This document shows positions 10,105 through 20,045 of a DNA stretch of 64,000 bases, piece by piece. Both the position numbers and the translations under genes were made by a program. The notes beneath the pieces are model-generated. The model was not told the DNA's origin, searched no databases, and saw nothing but the letters and a program-made list of their open reading frames with translations. The DNA is taken from contig NZ_CP023407.1 in the NCBI RefSeq assembly GCF_003665435.1, forward strand, positions 1 through 64,000, given 5' to 3'. The stretch comes from Streptomyces fungicidicus (GTDB lineage Bacteria > Actinomycetota > Actinomycetes > Streptomycetales > Streptomycetaceae). Each line of letters opens with the position of its first letter. Position 1 is the first letter of the stretch.

Positions 10105-10347
10105 ATGTTCAACGAGCCTAAGGGCACCGACCGACCGGCGTCGACCCGGCACCACCAGGGCAACGACAAGCTGCGTCACATCTGGCCCGCGATCCGGGCC
10201 CGGCTGCTGCAGCTGCTGGACGGCGGTCGCCGCCGTCGCCTGCGCGGCCTCGCCCGTACGGCGGGCTACGGCATCGTCCGCGGCTCCGCCGGCGCCGTGG
10301 GCGCGAGCGGGACTGGGTGGATCATCTGGTGGATCCAGCAGCGCTGA
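10105..10347 (+). CDS. small basic protein with C-terminal membrane helix
   Basis: 80 residues. The ATG at 10105 has AAGGAGG at 10088-10094, a far better site than anything serving the longer open frame. The middle is strongly basic (LLDGGRRRRLRGLARTAG) and the end is a Gly/Ala/Trp hydrophobic helix (about 56-78). Such small basic tail-anchored proteins are common next to Streptomyces plasmid genes, but no named family is recognised. It is probably co-located with the Rep-like gene functionally, although a terminator lies between them. Confidence 0.5.
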   Translation: MFNEPKGTDRPASTRHHQGNDKLRHIWPAIRARLLQLLDGGRRRRLRGLARTAGYGIVRGSAGAVGASGTGWIIWWIQQR

Positions 10348-10637
10348 CCCGGCGCACCCGCTGATCCCATCTCCGCCAACCTGGTGGTCCCGGTCCCTAG
10401 GCCGGGGCCGCCAGCGGCTCACCCCCTACAACGGTCACTGCACTCGGGCCGTCATACGGGGACGACGGCAAGGACCAGGCGCCAGAGTTCGGACAGCGGC
10501 CGCGCCGACGTGCGACACCAGCGAGCGCGGCCCCGATCCCCGGAGCGTCCACGCCGCCCATGCCGCCCTCCATCACCCGCAACTCCAGTTAGGGACATGG
10601 GTGAAAGCGGCCTCAACGGGGATGCCCCGAATTCGAT

Positions 10638-10657
10638 CGCACCTGTATACAGGTGCG
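10638..10657. promoter_or_regulatory. 20-bp perfect palindrome at promoter of HEPN gene
   Basis: CGCACCTGTATACAGGTGCG is perfectly self-complementary and ends 14 bases before the ATG at 10672. Its centre TGTATACA could also serve as a -10 element, so binding of a dimeric repressor would block transcription. The rest of the 324-bp gap from 10348 shows no gene. Which repressor family binds is unknown; GntR and XRE types both use such sites. Confidence 0.65.
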
Positions 10658-10671
10658 GTTACCGTCCTGGC

Positions 10672-11595
10672 ATGGACGATTCACTCTCGTTCAAGAGCTT
10701 CCTGACGGGTTCCGGAAGAGCCGCGTACAAGGCCATGGAGGACCACGGGCGCGGCGAGTACGACGAGTTCGCTCTCCACGGTGGCGTTGCCGTCGAGCGG
10801 CTCGCCAAGGCCGTCCTGGTCAAGAAGAACCCGACCTATCTGGTCGAAATGCGCAACGGGAACTCAGATCTGCTGCTGTACTTCGGCGGTGATTTGGAGC
10901 TGGACCAGGACAAGGTCCGCACTGTCGGCGCCAAGGAGGCCCTCCAACGGCTCCGGCGCATAAAGGTGCTCCCGCCTGATCCTCAGCTCGATCGATTGAT
11001 CGACCTCCGGAACGGCACCGCACACACGACTGTTGGCGACGAGGCCAGGTCTCTGCTGCCGACACTTGCCGAGACCATCGCCATCCTGTTGAAGGCCGTC
11101 GACATGTCGGCTGAGCAGTTCTGGGGTCGCTGGATCAGCGCGGTCAACGTGGCCGTCGACAAGCAGCGAGACGCGATCCAGCGGGACGTTGAGGTCCGGA
11201 TCAAGCAGGCACGACACCTCTTCGATGACCGGTTCAAGGGACTACCTGAGGGCACCAAGGAGAGGGCACTCAAGGAACCCGTCGAAGGCCCTCATGCCGT
11301 TGCGGTGTCCGGGGAAGACGACAGGCTCATCGTGCTGATCTCCACTCTCGCGTGTCCTGCATGTGGTGGAGAAGCGCATATCCGGGTGACACCAATCCGC
11401 TCGACCACCACAGGGGCGGAGGTAACGGTGGACCTTCTGGACTGCCCCCTGTGTGGGTTGAAGCTGACCGGCCCTGAAGAGATCAAGGCTTCCGGTGCCG
11501 ATGTCGAGAAGGCCGTGGTGCCATCGAACATCATCGTCTCGTGGGGCATGACCCTGCCGACTCCGCTCGACTTGAGCCGCATAAATACGGCTTGA
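10672..11595 (+). CDS. HEPN-like protein with C-terminal zinc ribbon
   Basis: 307 residues. The all-helical N-terminal half contains R113-N-G-T-A-H118, an exact match to the RNxxxH motif of HEPN ribonuclease domains, set in LIDLRNGTAHT. A charged helix (about 150-190, KQRDAIQRDVEVRIKQAR) leads to a zinc ribbon with C228-x2-C231 and C258-x2-C261. HEPN domains are RNases of toxin-antitoxin and defence systems, but some are structural. The ATG at 10672 is preferred over the upstream open frame because it follows the palindromic promoter element. No separate antitoxin gene is adjacent. Confidence 0.6.
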   Translation: MDDSLSFKSFLTGSGRAAYKAMEDHGRGEYDEFALHGGVAVERLAKAVLVKKNPTYLVEMRNGNSDLLLYFGGDLELDQDKVRTVGAKEALQRLRRIKVLPPDPQLDRLIDLRNGTAHTTVGDEARSLLPTLAETIAILLKAVDMSAEQFWGRWISAVNVAVDKQRDAIQRDVEVRIKQARHLFDDRFKGLPEGTKERALKEPVEGPHAVAVSGEDDRLIVLISTLACPACGGEAHIRVTPIRSTTTGAEVTVDLLDCPLCGLKLTGPEEIKASGADVEKAVVPSNIIVSWGMTLPTPLDLSRINTA

Positions 11596-12250
11596 CCATC
11601 AAAACTCGCCGACCTGGAGGCCGCAGCCGAGAGCTACGGGTACGGCTACCACGGCCAAGCGCCCACCCCCGTCCTGGCCGACCTGATCGCTGACTTCGCC
11701 GGTCTGCGCCCGCTGCTCACCGTCCCGCAGCCCGCCCCGGTACGGGCGCGGCTGTGCGTACGGCCGGACAGATGGCCGGGATGACCGCGGTCGTCCTGCA
11801 CGACCTGGCAGCCGCCGGGAATCCCGCGCCTGGTTCGCCACCGCCGCCCGGGCCACGGCCGAATCCCGCAATCCCCAGCTGCACGCCTGGGGGCTTGCCC
11901 GGGAGGCCATGGTGCCGCTCAACTACGACGCCCCGAAGGCGGGGCTGGCCGGCCCCGCCGACCAGGCCCGCCAGGCCGCAGGGCACCAACAGACCGAGCA
12001 GGCCCACGCCGCACTCGCCGGCGCCCTCATGGAGCGGCTCCCCGAGGGCGAGCGGTCAGACACGTGGCTGACGTACGGCGAGCGGAAGCACCACCACGCC
12101 TTCACCACGCTCGCAGACGCCCTCCGCGCGAACGAGAGCCAGCAGCGCGCCCTGGAGCTGTCCGCGCCGTCCCGCACCATGACGCGCTCCCTGCTGCGCA
12201 TCGACGCGGCGGCGTGTTCCCACCGGGACGTCCTGGTGGACGATAGGCGT
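11596..12250 (+). pseudogene. remnant of a TPR-type Streptomyces regulator
   Basis: Several frames spell pieces of the C-terminal TPR half of the XRE/TPR regulators common in Streptomyces: LEAAAESYGYGYHGQAPTPV, then LADLIADFAGLRPLL, QMAGMTAVVLHDLAA, EGERSDTWLTYGE, ESQQRALELSAPS, TMTRSLLRIDAAAC. The segments are separated by frameshifts and an internal deletion (repeat text between LAGP and ALMERL is compressed). No start and no HTH domain. Non-functional. Confidence 0.55.
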
Positions 12251-12423
12251 ACGCGGCGACCGCTCGAATCGCCGGCGTTGGTGTTGGACCAGTCCCAGCA
12301 GGCGGCTGCCCCGTGCCGTCAGATCCGCCGGCACGCGTTCGCTGAGCAGGGCTTGGAATGCGGGTGAGGGAGCAGGCCGCCACGTGGCCATTACCTGATG
12401 GGATGCTCATCGGTTGAAGGTGC

Positions 12424-13307
12424 ATGTGGCAGCAAGGTTCTTCGGCGCACCCGGCAGTCGCTTATCCCTGTCGATATAGCGCCCGTTTCCTGGATCCGTA
12501 CGGTGGAGAACAGCGGATGCCGTGGGGCGAGGCGGCTGGTGTCGTTCGTCTGGAGGACTGCGGTCCTGTACGTCCGTTTCCACTGCGATCTGGCCGTCGT
12601 TTCGCGCCGGGCTGGTGGTGGTCGGCAACGACCGGGCGGCTGGTGCACTACAGGTCGGGTGTCATGCGTACCCAGGTGATGCTGCTGGACCGTGATCCTT
12701 CGGTCATGGCGATGGCCTGCCGCCCTGTAGACCTGTCCTGGCGAGGATCTGAGGGGACCGTGGTGTCGCATGCGCCGCATCTGATGGCACGGTTCAGCGA
12801 CGGCGGCGGTCTGCTGCTCGACTGTGCCGGACGAGGGGAGATCTCTCCCCGGCTCCGGGATCTGAGGGGACCGTGGTGTCGCATGCGCCGCATCTGATGG
12901 CACGGTTCAGCGACGGCGGCGGTCTGCTGCTCGACTGTGCCGGACGAGGGGAGATCTCTCCCCGGCTCGCACACCGTGCTGACGTCATGGCAGCGGCGGC
13001 ACGCGCGGTGGGGTGGCAGTACAGGGTCGCCTCGCCTCCCGAACCGGTTGTCGCCGCCAACCTGGGCTGGCTGTCGGGATACCGGCACCCTCGCTACCGG
13101 GACACCGCGCTCTTGGAAGGGGCGATGCGGGTCTTTGCCCGTCCTCGGCCGCTGATCGAAGGAGCCCGTGCCCTCGGGGACACCATCAGGGTTCTCCCAG
13201 CCCTCTTCCATGCCCTATGGACCGGGGCGCTGTCAGCCCCGCTGAACGAGCCCTTGCATGAACGGGTGACCGTGACAGCAGGACCAGGCAAGTGGGCGTC
13301 TGCGTGA
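12424..13307 (+). pseudogene. tnsA: TnsA-like endonuclease subunit, broken by tandem duplication
   Basis: Two frames (12424 onwards, then to 13307) give a TnsA-like protein: MLLDRDPSVMAMACRP, HAPHLMARFSDGGGLLLDC, then AARAVGWQYRV, LSGYRHPRY and LPALFHALW. In related actinobacterial proteins I recall the first two motifs as S-x-LE...LLDFDP and HAPDYFAR, where E and D are catalytic; here they read SGVM and HAPH. The frame is broken by a 113-bp direct duplication; deleting one copy restores 256 residues. The stop overlaps the tniA start as GTGA. The start ATG has GAAGG just upstream. Confidence 0.65.
12745..12968. repeat. 113-bp-period tandem duplication inside tnsA
   Basis: Bases 12745-12855 recur exactly at 12858-12968 (111 identical bases, period 113). 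As 113 is not a multiple of three, the second copy shifts the reading frame. The perfect identity suggests the duplication is recent. Confidence 0.95.
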
Positions 13308-15466
13308 CGGCGGCAGTACTCGAGGTGGGGACCCAGGTGCGGTTCGAGGACCGCACCTGGACGGTGGTGATGCTCGAAGGGGCCCGTGTACGGCTGGTCG
13401 ACTCGGACAAAGCCACGGCAACGGTGCTGGTGAACTATCTGTTCGCTGCTCCCGACTTCGAACTCGTCGGAGCGCCCCGCCCCCAGGTGCCTCCGTTCGG
13501 GCTCCTGGAGGAACTGCCTGTGCAGGCACGCGAGCGTGCTGAGGCCTGGGAGCGGCACGTGCGCGAGGTGGAGACGGGCCTTCCGGTGCCGGGGCAGGGC
13601 GGTGCGCCGCGGGCGGAGTTCGATCCGGCGCAGCGGACTGTGGCGGAACGGGAGGAGGCCAAGGCAGCGGAGTTGACCGCGGCGGGGCAGCCCACGAGTG
13701 CGGTGACCGTGCGGCGGATGCGGGCCCGTTACCGCGAGAAGGGGCTGTGGGGGCTGGTCGACCAGCGCACGGCGCGCAGGCGTTCTGTGGTGGGACGGGC
13801 CGATGAGCGTGTGGTCGCTGCGATCACTCAGGTGCTGGAGGCGCAGCGGGAACGCTCCAGTGGCACGCTGAGCCGGCTGCGGCGCATGGTCGGGTGGGTG
13901 CTGGAGGAAACCCATGGTTCCGGCGCGGTGGAGGTGCCGCCGGTGACGACGTTCAACCGGCTGGTGCACGCGCTCGCCGACGGCCATGGACTGCTGGGGT
14001 CGGCGGCGCAGCAGCGGCGGCGCACGTCGCGGCCGGCCCCTCCCTTCACCCCGACTGTGGCGCTGCGGCCGGGTGAGCTGGTGATGCTGGACAGTACGCC
14101 GCTGGATGTGCTGGTTGTCCTCGCGGACGGGGTGACGGGGTCGGTCGAGTTGTCGATCGCGTTGGACGTGGCAACGCGCAGTATCTGTGCTGCGGTGGTG
14201 CGTCCGGTGGGCACAAGGTCGGTGGATGCGGCGGTGCTGCTGGCGCAGATGGTCACGCCCATGCGGATGCGCCCGGGGTGGGAGACGGCGCTGGCGATGT
14301 CCCGGTCAGTCATCCCCTATGAGCGGCTGGTGTCGTTGGATGCGCGGCTGGAAGGGGCAGCGGCCCGGCCGGTGATCATGCCGGAGACGGTGGTGGTCGA
14401 CCAAGGTGCGGTGTTTGTCTCTCATTCCTTCATTGCCGCGTGCGAGAGCCTGGGGGTGTCCGTTCAGCCGGCGCCGCCGGCCAACGGTCCGGCCAAGGGC
14501 CATGTCGAGCGGACGTTCCGCACCATCGGGGACCGGTTCTCCCAGTACGTGGCCGGCTACAGCGGCTCGGATGTCACCCGGCGCGGCACGCGCGTTGAGG
14601 ACGAGGCGTGCTGGACGCTTGCGCAGGTGCAGGACCTGCTGGATGAGTGGCTGGTCACCGACTGGCAGCACCGCCCGCACGCGTCGCTGCGCCATCCGCT
14701 GGCGCCGAAGCTTGCCCTGTCGCCGAACGAGATGTGGGGCGCGCTCGTGGGAGTCACCGGCTATATCCCGGTGCCGCTGAGCGCGGACGACTACATCGAG
14801 CTCATGCCCATCAAGCGGGTGGCCATCAACGACTACGGCATCCGCTTCGACTACCGCACCTACGACCACAAGGTCCTCAATCCGCATCGCGGGGACCCGT
14901 CGGGTGCACCGGACGGCAGATGGGAGGTGCACCACAACTCCTACGACCCCAATCAGATCTGGGTGCGGCTGCCCACCGGGTGGGAAGAGGTGCCGTGGAT
15001 CCACCGCGGCTGTGTCAGCCTGCCCTTCACCGACTTCACCTGGCAGCACGTCCGTGCCGCAGTCGAGCGCCGCTGCGACCGCGTCGAGCACGAGCGGCAG
15101 CTCGCCCAGGCCCTGGACCGCCTCCTGCGGCGTGCGAGCAACGGTGACGGGACTCGCCGCGAGCAGACGGTGGCGGCGCGCGCCAGCGCCGCAGCGTCCC
15201 TGGCCCGACCGGCCGTGCCGCAGGCGGTCCCGGACCTTGTGGCGGCTCCGACCCTCTCCTACGGCCTGGTGGGTGCCTTCACGCCGCTGGAAGAAGAGGA
15301 TCAGCAAGGCGAGACAGGGTTCGAGGACAGCTGGGACGAGGACGACGACCTGCCCGGCCCCACTGACGCCGATGAGCCTGCTAGAGACGAACGGCCGGAC
15401 TCCCCCGCTCAAGTTCAGCGCCCGTCCCGGATCTATGACGCCTACCAGGAAGCAGCACAGTGGTGA
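13304..15466 (+). CDS. tniA: TniA/TnsB-type DDE transposase
   Basis: 720 residues. The retroviral-integrase fold carries D263 (VMLDSTPLD), D366 (VVVDQGAVFVS) and E402 (AKGHVERTF), a DD(35)E triad, preceded by helix-turn-helix segments around 120-200 (TVRRMRARYREKGLWGLVDQ). A Mu-type beta-barrel region and an acidic C-terminal tail follow; in relatives this tail contacts the ATPase. The GTG at 13304 overlaps the tnsA stop (GTGA), which decides the start. It catalyses 3' end cleavage and strand transfer. All catalytic residues are present, so it is the best-preserved part of the element. Confidence 0.9.
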   Translation: MTAAVLEVGTQVRFEDRTWTVVMLEGARVRLVDSDKATATVLVNYLFAAPDFELVGAPRPQVPPFGLLEELPVQARERAEAWERHVREVETGLPVPGQGGAPRAEFDPAQRTVAEREEAKAAELTAAGQPTSAVTVRRMRARYREKGLWGLVDQRTARRRSVVGRADERVVAAITQVLEAQRERSSGTLSRLRRMVGWVLEETHGSGAVEVPPVTTFNRLVHALADGHGLLGSAAQQRRRTSRPAPPFTPTVALRPGELVMLDSTPLDVLVVLADGVTGSVELSIALDVATRSICAAVVRPVGTRSVDAAVLLAQMVTPMRMRPGWETALAMSRSVIPYERLVSLDARLEGAAARPVIMPETVVVDQGAVFVSHSFIAACESLGVSVQPAPPANGPAKGHVERTFRTIGDRFSQYVAGYSGSDVTRRGTRVEDEACWTLAQVQDLLDEWLVTDWQHRPHASLRHPLAPKLALSPNEMWGALVGVTGYIPVPLSADDYIELMPIKRVAINDYGIRFDYRTYDHKVLNPHRGDPSGAPDGRWEVHHNSYDPNQIWVRLPTGWEEVPWIHRGCVSLPFTDFTWQHVRAAVERRCDRVEHERQLAQALDRLLRRASNGDGTRREQTVAARASAAASLARPAVPQAVPDLVAAPTLSYGLVGAFTPLEEEDQQGETGFEDSWDEDDDLPGPTDADEPARDERPDSPAQVQRPSRIYDAYQEAAQW

Positions 15467-16518
15467 CAGACGCCCATGCCGACAGCACCCTTCACGACGG
15501 AGCGAGGGCCGCGGCGTACGCGCCGCCGACCACGCGGGACGGCTGGCAGCAGTTCGTCGCCACTCCCCCGCTGCAGCCCCATCCGGCCGCGGACGAGGAC
15601 TGGTCGCTGGAGGAACGGCTGGACTACCACTCCCGGTTCGTGGTGCTGACCACCCCGGCCATGGAACGCATCTCCGGGTCGCTACGGCGCCTGATGCTCC
15701 TCAACCGCCGCCAGCAGGGCACCGCACGCCGTGGCCTGATCGTCTCCGGACCGCCCACCACCGGCAAGACCACCACCCTGCTCGAAATGGGCCGCACCTT
15801 CGAACTCGCCGAGCAGCGCCGGCACCCCGGCCGCACGGACCGCCTGCCCGTGGTCTTCCTGGCCGTGCCACCGGCCTCCACACCCAAGATGCTGGTCAGC
15901 GAATTCGCCCGGTTCCTCGGCATCCCCATCGCGGCCCGCATGAACCAGGCACAGATCACCGACGCCGTCTGCCACCTGCTGTGCCTCCTGGAGACGAAGC
16001 TGGTCCTCGTGGACGACGTTCACCTGCTCGACACCCGCACCCGGTCCGGCGCGGAAACCTCCGACCAGATGAAACACCTCGGCGAGCGCATCCCCGCCAC
16101 CTTCGTCTACGCCGGCGTCGACGTCGACGCCTCTCCCCTGCTGACCGGGCCGCGCGGCGTCCAGCTCGCCGGCCGCTTCACCCTGATCCGCAACACCGCG
16201 CTGCCCTGCGCCACCGAAGAGCAGCGCGAGATCTGGCGCGCTGTGGTCACCGACATGGAAGAAGCCCTGCGCCTACGCCACCACACCCCGCACACCCTGG
16301 CGCGGCACGCCGGCTATCTCCACCAGCGCACCGGCGGCGTCATGGGCAGCCTCTCCCACCTCATCCGCGAAGCCGCCCTGACCACCCTGCTCAACGGCAG
16401 CGGAAAGATCACCAAGAAGCTCCTGGCCGGCATCCAGCTCGACATCCGCGCGGAACAGCAAGCCCGCCCGCCCCGAAAACGCATCCCGCGCCCGCGCAGC
16501 CACAACGCGGGATCCTGA
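15463..16518 (+). CDS. tniB: TniB/TnsC-type AAA+ transposition ATPase
   Basis: About 351 residues. Walker A GPPTTGKTT lies near residues 96-104 and Walker B LVLVDDVHLL near 180-189, with a sensor region FVYAGVDVDASPLL. The C-terminus is basic (PPRKRIPRPRSHN). This family forms filaments on target DNA, recruits the transposase and receives the target choice made by TniQ. The GTG at 15463 overlaps the tniA stop as GTGA; a GTG one codon earlier is an alternative. Intact and presumably functional. Confidence 0.88.
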   Translation: MTDAHADSTLHDGARAAAYAPPTTRDGWQQFVATPPLQPHPAADEDWSLEERLDYHSRFVVLTTPAMERISGSLRRLMLLNRRQQGTARRGLIVSGPPTTGKTTTLLEMGRTFELAEQRRHPGRTDRLPVVFLAVPPASTPKMLVSEFARFLGIPIAARMNQAQITDAVCHLLCLLETKLVLVDDVHLLDTRTRSGAETSDQMKHLGERIPATFVYAGVDVDASPLLTGPRGVQLAGRFTLIRNTALPCATEEQREIWRAVVTDMEEALRLRHHTPHTLARHAGYLHQRTGGVMGSLSHLIREAALTTLLNGSGKITKKLLAGIQLDIRAEQQARPPRKRIPRPRSHNAGS

Positions 16519-16533
16519 CAGGTTGGAGCGGCG

Positions 16534-19500
16534 GTGACGAAGACCACCAGCGGGCGGCAGGCGCAGCCACTACAGCGCGAGCAGCCCGAACTCTCCGGGC
16601 ACGCAGGGGCTTTGGGGGCAGTGCGGGTAGCGCCGCTGCACGGTGAGACGACGCTGTCCTACATGGGCCGAGTCGCCTCCCGCTACCGGCTCACGGCCAA
16701 AAAGCTCATCGGCGCACTCGTGGATGGGGGACGGCGTCCCAACCTCTTCACCGTGCGGCCCGACGGCGAAGTCGTCTTCAACGCCGAGGCCCGGGCGGTG
16801 GTCGCAGCCTTCTGCCGCATGCCTGAAGAACACTTGCGCCGTGCCCTTCCCGCCTGGGGCCGGGAGGTTCCTTCGAGCAGGCTAGGGAGCGGGCCGGCCG
16901 CCTGGGTCCGCACCGCAGCCACGATCCCGCCGACGGGCCCGGGTGCCGGGCCTGCACCGCGACCGCCACACAGGGCCGGGAAGAAGCACGCCGCTACCTC
17001 CTGCCGCACGCACGGGTCTGCGTCAAGCACCAGTGCTGGATGCTCGAAGCCCCCGTCGTCGACGGAGCGACGGCAGGCCCCGGGCAGCTGGACGTGCGGC
17101 ATGTGCCGCAGGTCGCAACGGCCCAGCGTCGTCATGTACGGCTGCTGCGGCGCAGCCCGCACGCCGGCGAAGCGTTCGCTGTGGCGCAGGCGGTTACGGC
17201 TTCATGGTGGGACAAGGCCTGGCCGGAAGAGACCCTCTGGCCCGACCAGCTGCGGCTAATGGCTCACGGCAACGGCCTCGCCTGGCGCGTAGCGGCGCGG
17301 GATGCGGTGACCTATCCGGAAGCCGTCACGCTGGCCGCGACCCTGGCCGATGCGGGTGTGCAGCAGCAGCTGCTCGACGAGGCGGGCCGGCATCAACCGC
17401 ACTCGCTCGCCGATGTCCCCCGCCTCGTCGGCGAACTGGCCCGGCGTCTTGAACGGCCGTGGATCGCCGGCCGCCTCGCTGCGATCACGACAGGACCGCT
17501 GAACACCTGGGTGCGCGCCTGCGTCCGCAGCCAAGCCGGACACAGACCGAAAACGCAGAGCATGTGGCGCATCTCCCCGCCCCACCGGCCCACCCCGGTT
17601 TCCCAGCTCCTGGCGGACAGCAGTGACCGGGGCGAGACACCTGTGCAGCCCGATCCTGCGTTGCTCCCAGACAGCGCCGAAGGCGCGGCCCGGGGGTTCG
17701 CGCGTGGGCTGCGCCATGCTCGTACCTACGCCGCCGAGCACGGCCACCTGTGCGCTCCCAACACAGTGCAGATGGAAGGCTTCGCCGTCGGCCTGTGGCT
17801 CGCCAACCAGCGCGCCGCAGGACCCGAGCTCGCTCCCGAACGCGCCGCCGCCCTCGACGCCCTCGACCCGTGGTGGAACCCGCCCTGGAACCTGTGGTGG
17901 CAGCGCATCTACCACCGTGCTCAAGCACACGTCCGAGCAGGACAGCCCCTGGCTCCTGACCTCGGATTCCCCGGCACACCCGAGGGTCTCGGAGAGTGGC
18001 TGTATGACCAGTGCGCCGACTACCCCCAGCTCCATCCGCAGCAGCAACGCCTCCTCACCGACATCGGCATCACACCGGAGCAAGCACGCGCAGCAAAGCC
18101 TCGGCGCAAGAACATCAAAGCTGTTCGCCACACCGCGCTGGATCACGCCCGCGCCTACGCCGCCCAGCACGGCCACCTGTGCGCCCCCACCTCAGCCAGC
18201 CAGGGCGGCTTCACGGTCGGCAAATGGCTGCACAGTCAACGGGTACGTGCCCGGCGCGGCCAGCTCGACCCGGTACTGAACCGGACGCTGACCGACATCG
18301 ACCCCTGGTGGAACCCGCCCTGGCCCACCGACTGGCAGCGCGAGCACCACCATGCTCACGCCGCCGTCACGGCTGGCGCTCTCCCAGACCCCGAAGCCGG
18401 ATTCCGGAACTTCGACGACCGCACCGGGCAGTGGCTGTACGCCCAGTGCGTCAACTACACCGCCCTCCAGCCCGGCCAGCAGCACCTCCTAGCCCGCCTC
18501 GGCCTCACCGAACTCGTCGCAGGCACGGCCGTGCCCAACCCGGCCACCCGGCATCCCGCCATGGAAACAGGGCTGCACTACGCCCGGGACTGGGCAGCCC
18601 AGCACGGCGACCTCGACATCCCCCGCACCGCCCCCCACCTAGGTTTTCCACTCGGCCGCTGGCTCGCCACACAACGACACCAAGCCAACCTCCACCGCGA
18701 CCTCTTCGACACCCCCTGGCCGCACGGCGAACACCTCGCCCGCATCGATCCGTACTGGAACCCGCCCTGGGGCATGAAATGGCAACGCCGCTACCAGGCC
18801 GCCCGCACACAACTCACCCCCGGCCAAAACCTCGCCCCCGAGGAGGGCTTCCCCGGCACACCGGACTGGACCGGACAGTGGCTGTACAGCCAGTGCGCCG
18901 TCTACGACGACCTCCACCCCCGCCAGCAGCAGCTCCTCGCCGACCTCGGCCTCACCGCCGAAGGTGCCCGCACCGCCCGCCCCCGCCGCAAAACCCAAGC
19001 CGCCTCCTTCGCCGCCGGCCTCGCCCACGCCCGCGCCTGGGCCCAGCAACACGGCAACCTCGCCGTCCCCGAACCCGCCCGCCACGACGGCTACCGCCTC
19101 GGCACCTGGCTGCGCACCCAACGCCGCCGCGCCAGCCGCGGAAAACTGCCCGCCGACCGCATCAAAGCCCTGGAAGCCATCGATCCCCACTGGAACCCGG
19201 CGGGAGGACTGCGCTGGCAGCAGGCCTACCTCACCGCCCGCACCCACACCACCGGCCGCTCCCTGACGACGACCGCAGACCTCGACGCACTCCCATCGGC
19301 CACAGCGAAATGGCTGTTCACCCAGTGCTCCAGCTACGGCAGGCTCCACCCTGAGCAGCAACAACTGCTCGCCGAGACCGGCCTCACCAGCGAACGCGCC
19401 CACGTCTTGGCCCCACCACCGAAGCCTTCTCAACCGCCCTGCTCTGTCCGCCCCCGCCTGAAGAACCCGCCCTCATCCTTCAACGCCGGCCTGCCCTACG

Positions 19501-20045
19501 CTCGGGCCTGGGCCGCCCAGCACGGCAACCTCACCTCAGCCTGTTACCGCACTGAACACGACGGCTTCCCCCTGGGACGGTGGCTGTACAAACAACGCCG
19601 AGCCGCCCACGACCACCTGAAACGAACCGGGAATACCTGGCTCCACGATCCGCAGCTCACCGCACTCGACCCGTGGTGGAACCCACCCTGGCGGGTCACC
19701 TGGAACCACAGCTGGCACCTAGCCCACACCCACTACACGGCCGCCCAGCCCTTCCCGAACAACACCATCAAATGGATCCGCACCCAGCAGCGCGCCTGGG
19801 CTCAGCTCCATCCCCACCAACAACACCTCATGATCATCATCGGCATCCACGGCCCCACACCGCTATGCCGCTACAACAGCCGTCCAGCAATCCTGACCGA
19901 CCAGCCAACAGAACTGATCAACATCCACGAGACCAGCCCGAGGCAGGAAAGCCGCAGCTCACAAGCCCGCCCAGGCCCCGCCCGCAAGCAACGCCACACA
20001 CCCCGCCAGCACCCACCACACCGCCGAACCCAACCAGCCAACTGA
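16534..20045 (+). pseudogene. tniQ: TniQ fused to five HA units, single frameshift
   Basis: The N-terminus is TniQ (VRVAPLHGETTLSYMGRVAS, then VVFNAEARAVVAAFC). A one-base loss near 16870 shifts the frame; the next frame continues FEQARERAGRLG and the zinc-binding CRAC (16944) and CVKH pairs with YLLPHARVC. From about 17700 to the stop it is an array of five helicase-associated (HA)-type units with conserved WLxxQR and WNPPWxxxWQR motifs. HA modules are compact DNA-binding folds, so this looks like a TniQ whose target reading is extended by an HA array. The GTG at 16534 has GGAG upstream. Fusion is continuous in one frame from 16872 to 20045. Confidence 0.75.
17706..19890 (+). repeat. five tandem HA-type protein repeats in tniQ
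   Basis: Units begin near 17706, 18138, 18571, 19018 and 19488, about 144-157 codons apart. Each opens with an A-x-x-HG-x-L motif (YAAEHGHL, YAAQHGHL, WAAQHGDL, WAQQHGNL, WAAQHGNL). WLxxQR (WLANQR, WLHSQR, WLATQR, WLRTQR, WLYKQR) and WNPPW-type motifs follow. The fourth unit has WNPAGG instead and the fifth lacks the final Q-R. Confidence 0.85.

Noticed and set aside
12745..12968. CRISPR-like direct repeat
   Set aside because: Only two copies, no spacers, and the repeat is coding sequence of tnsA.
14306..15412. 368-codon minus frame inside tniA
   Set aside because: Shadow of the transposase gene with its intact DD35E triad.
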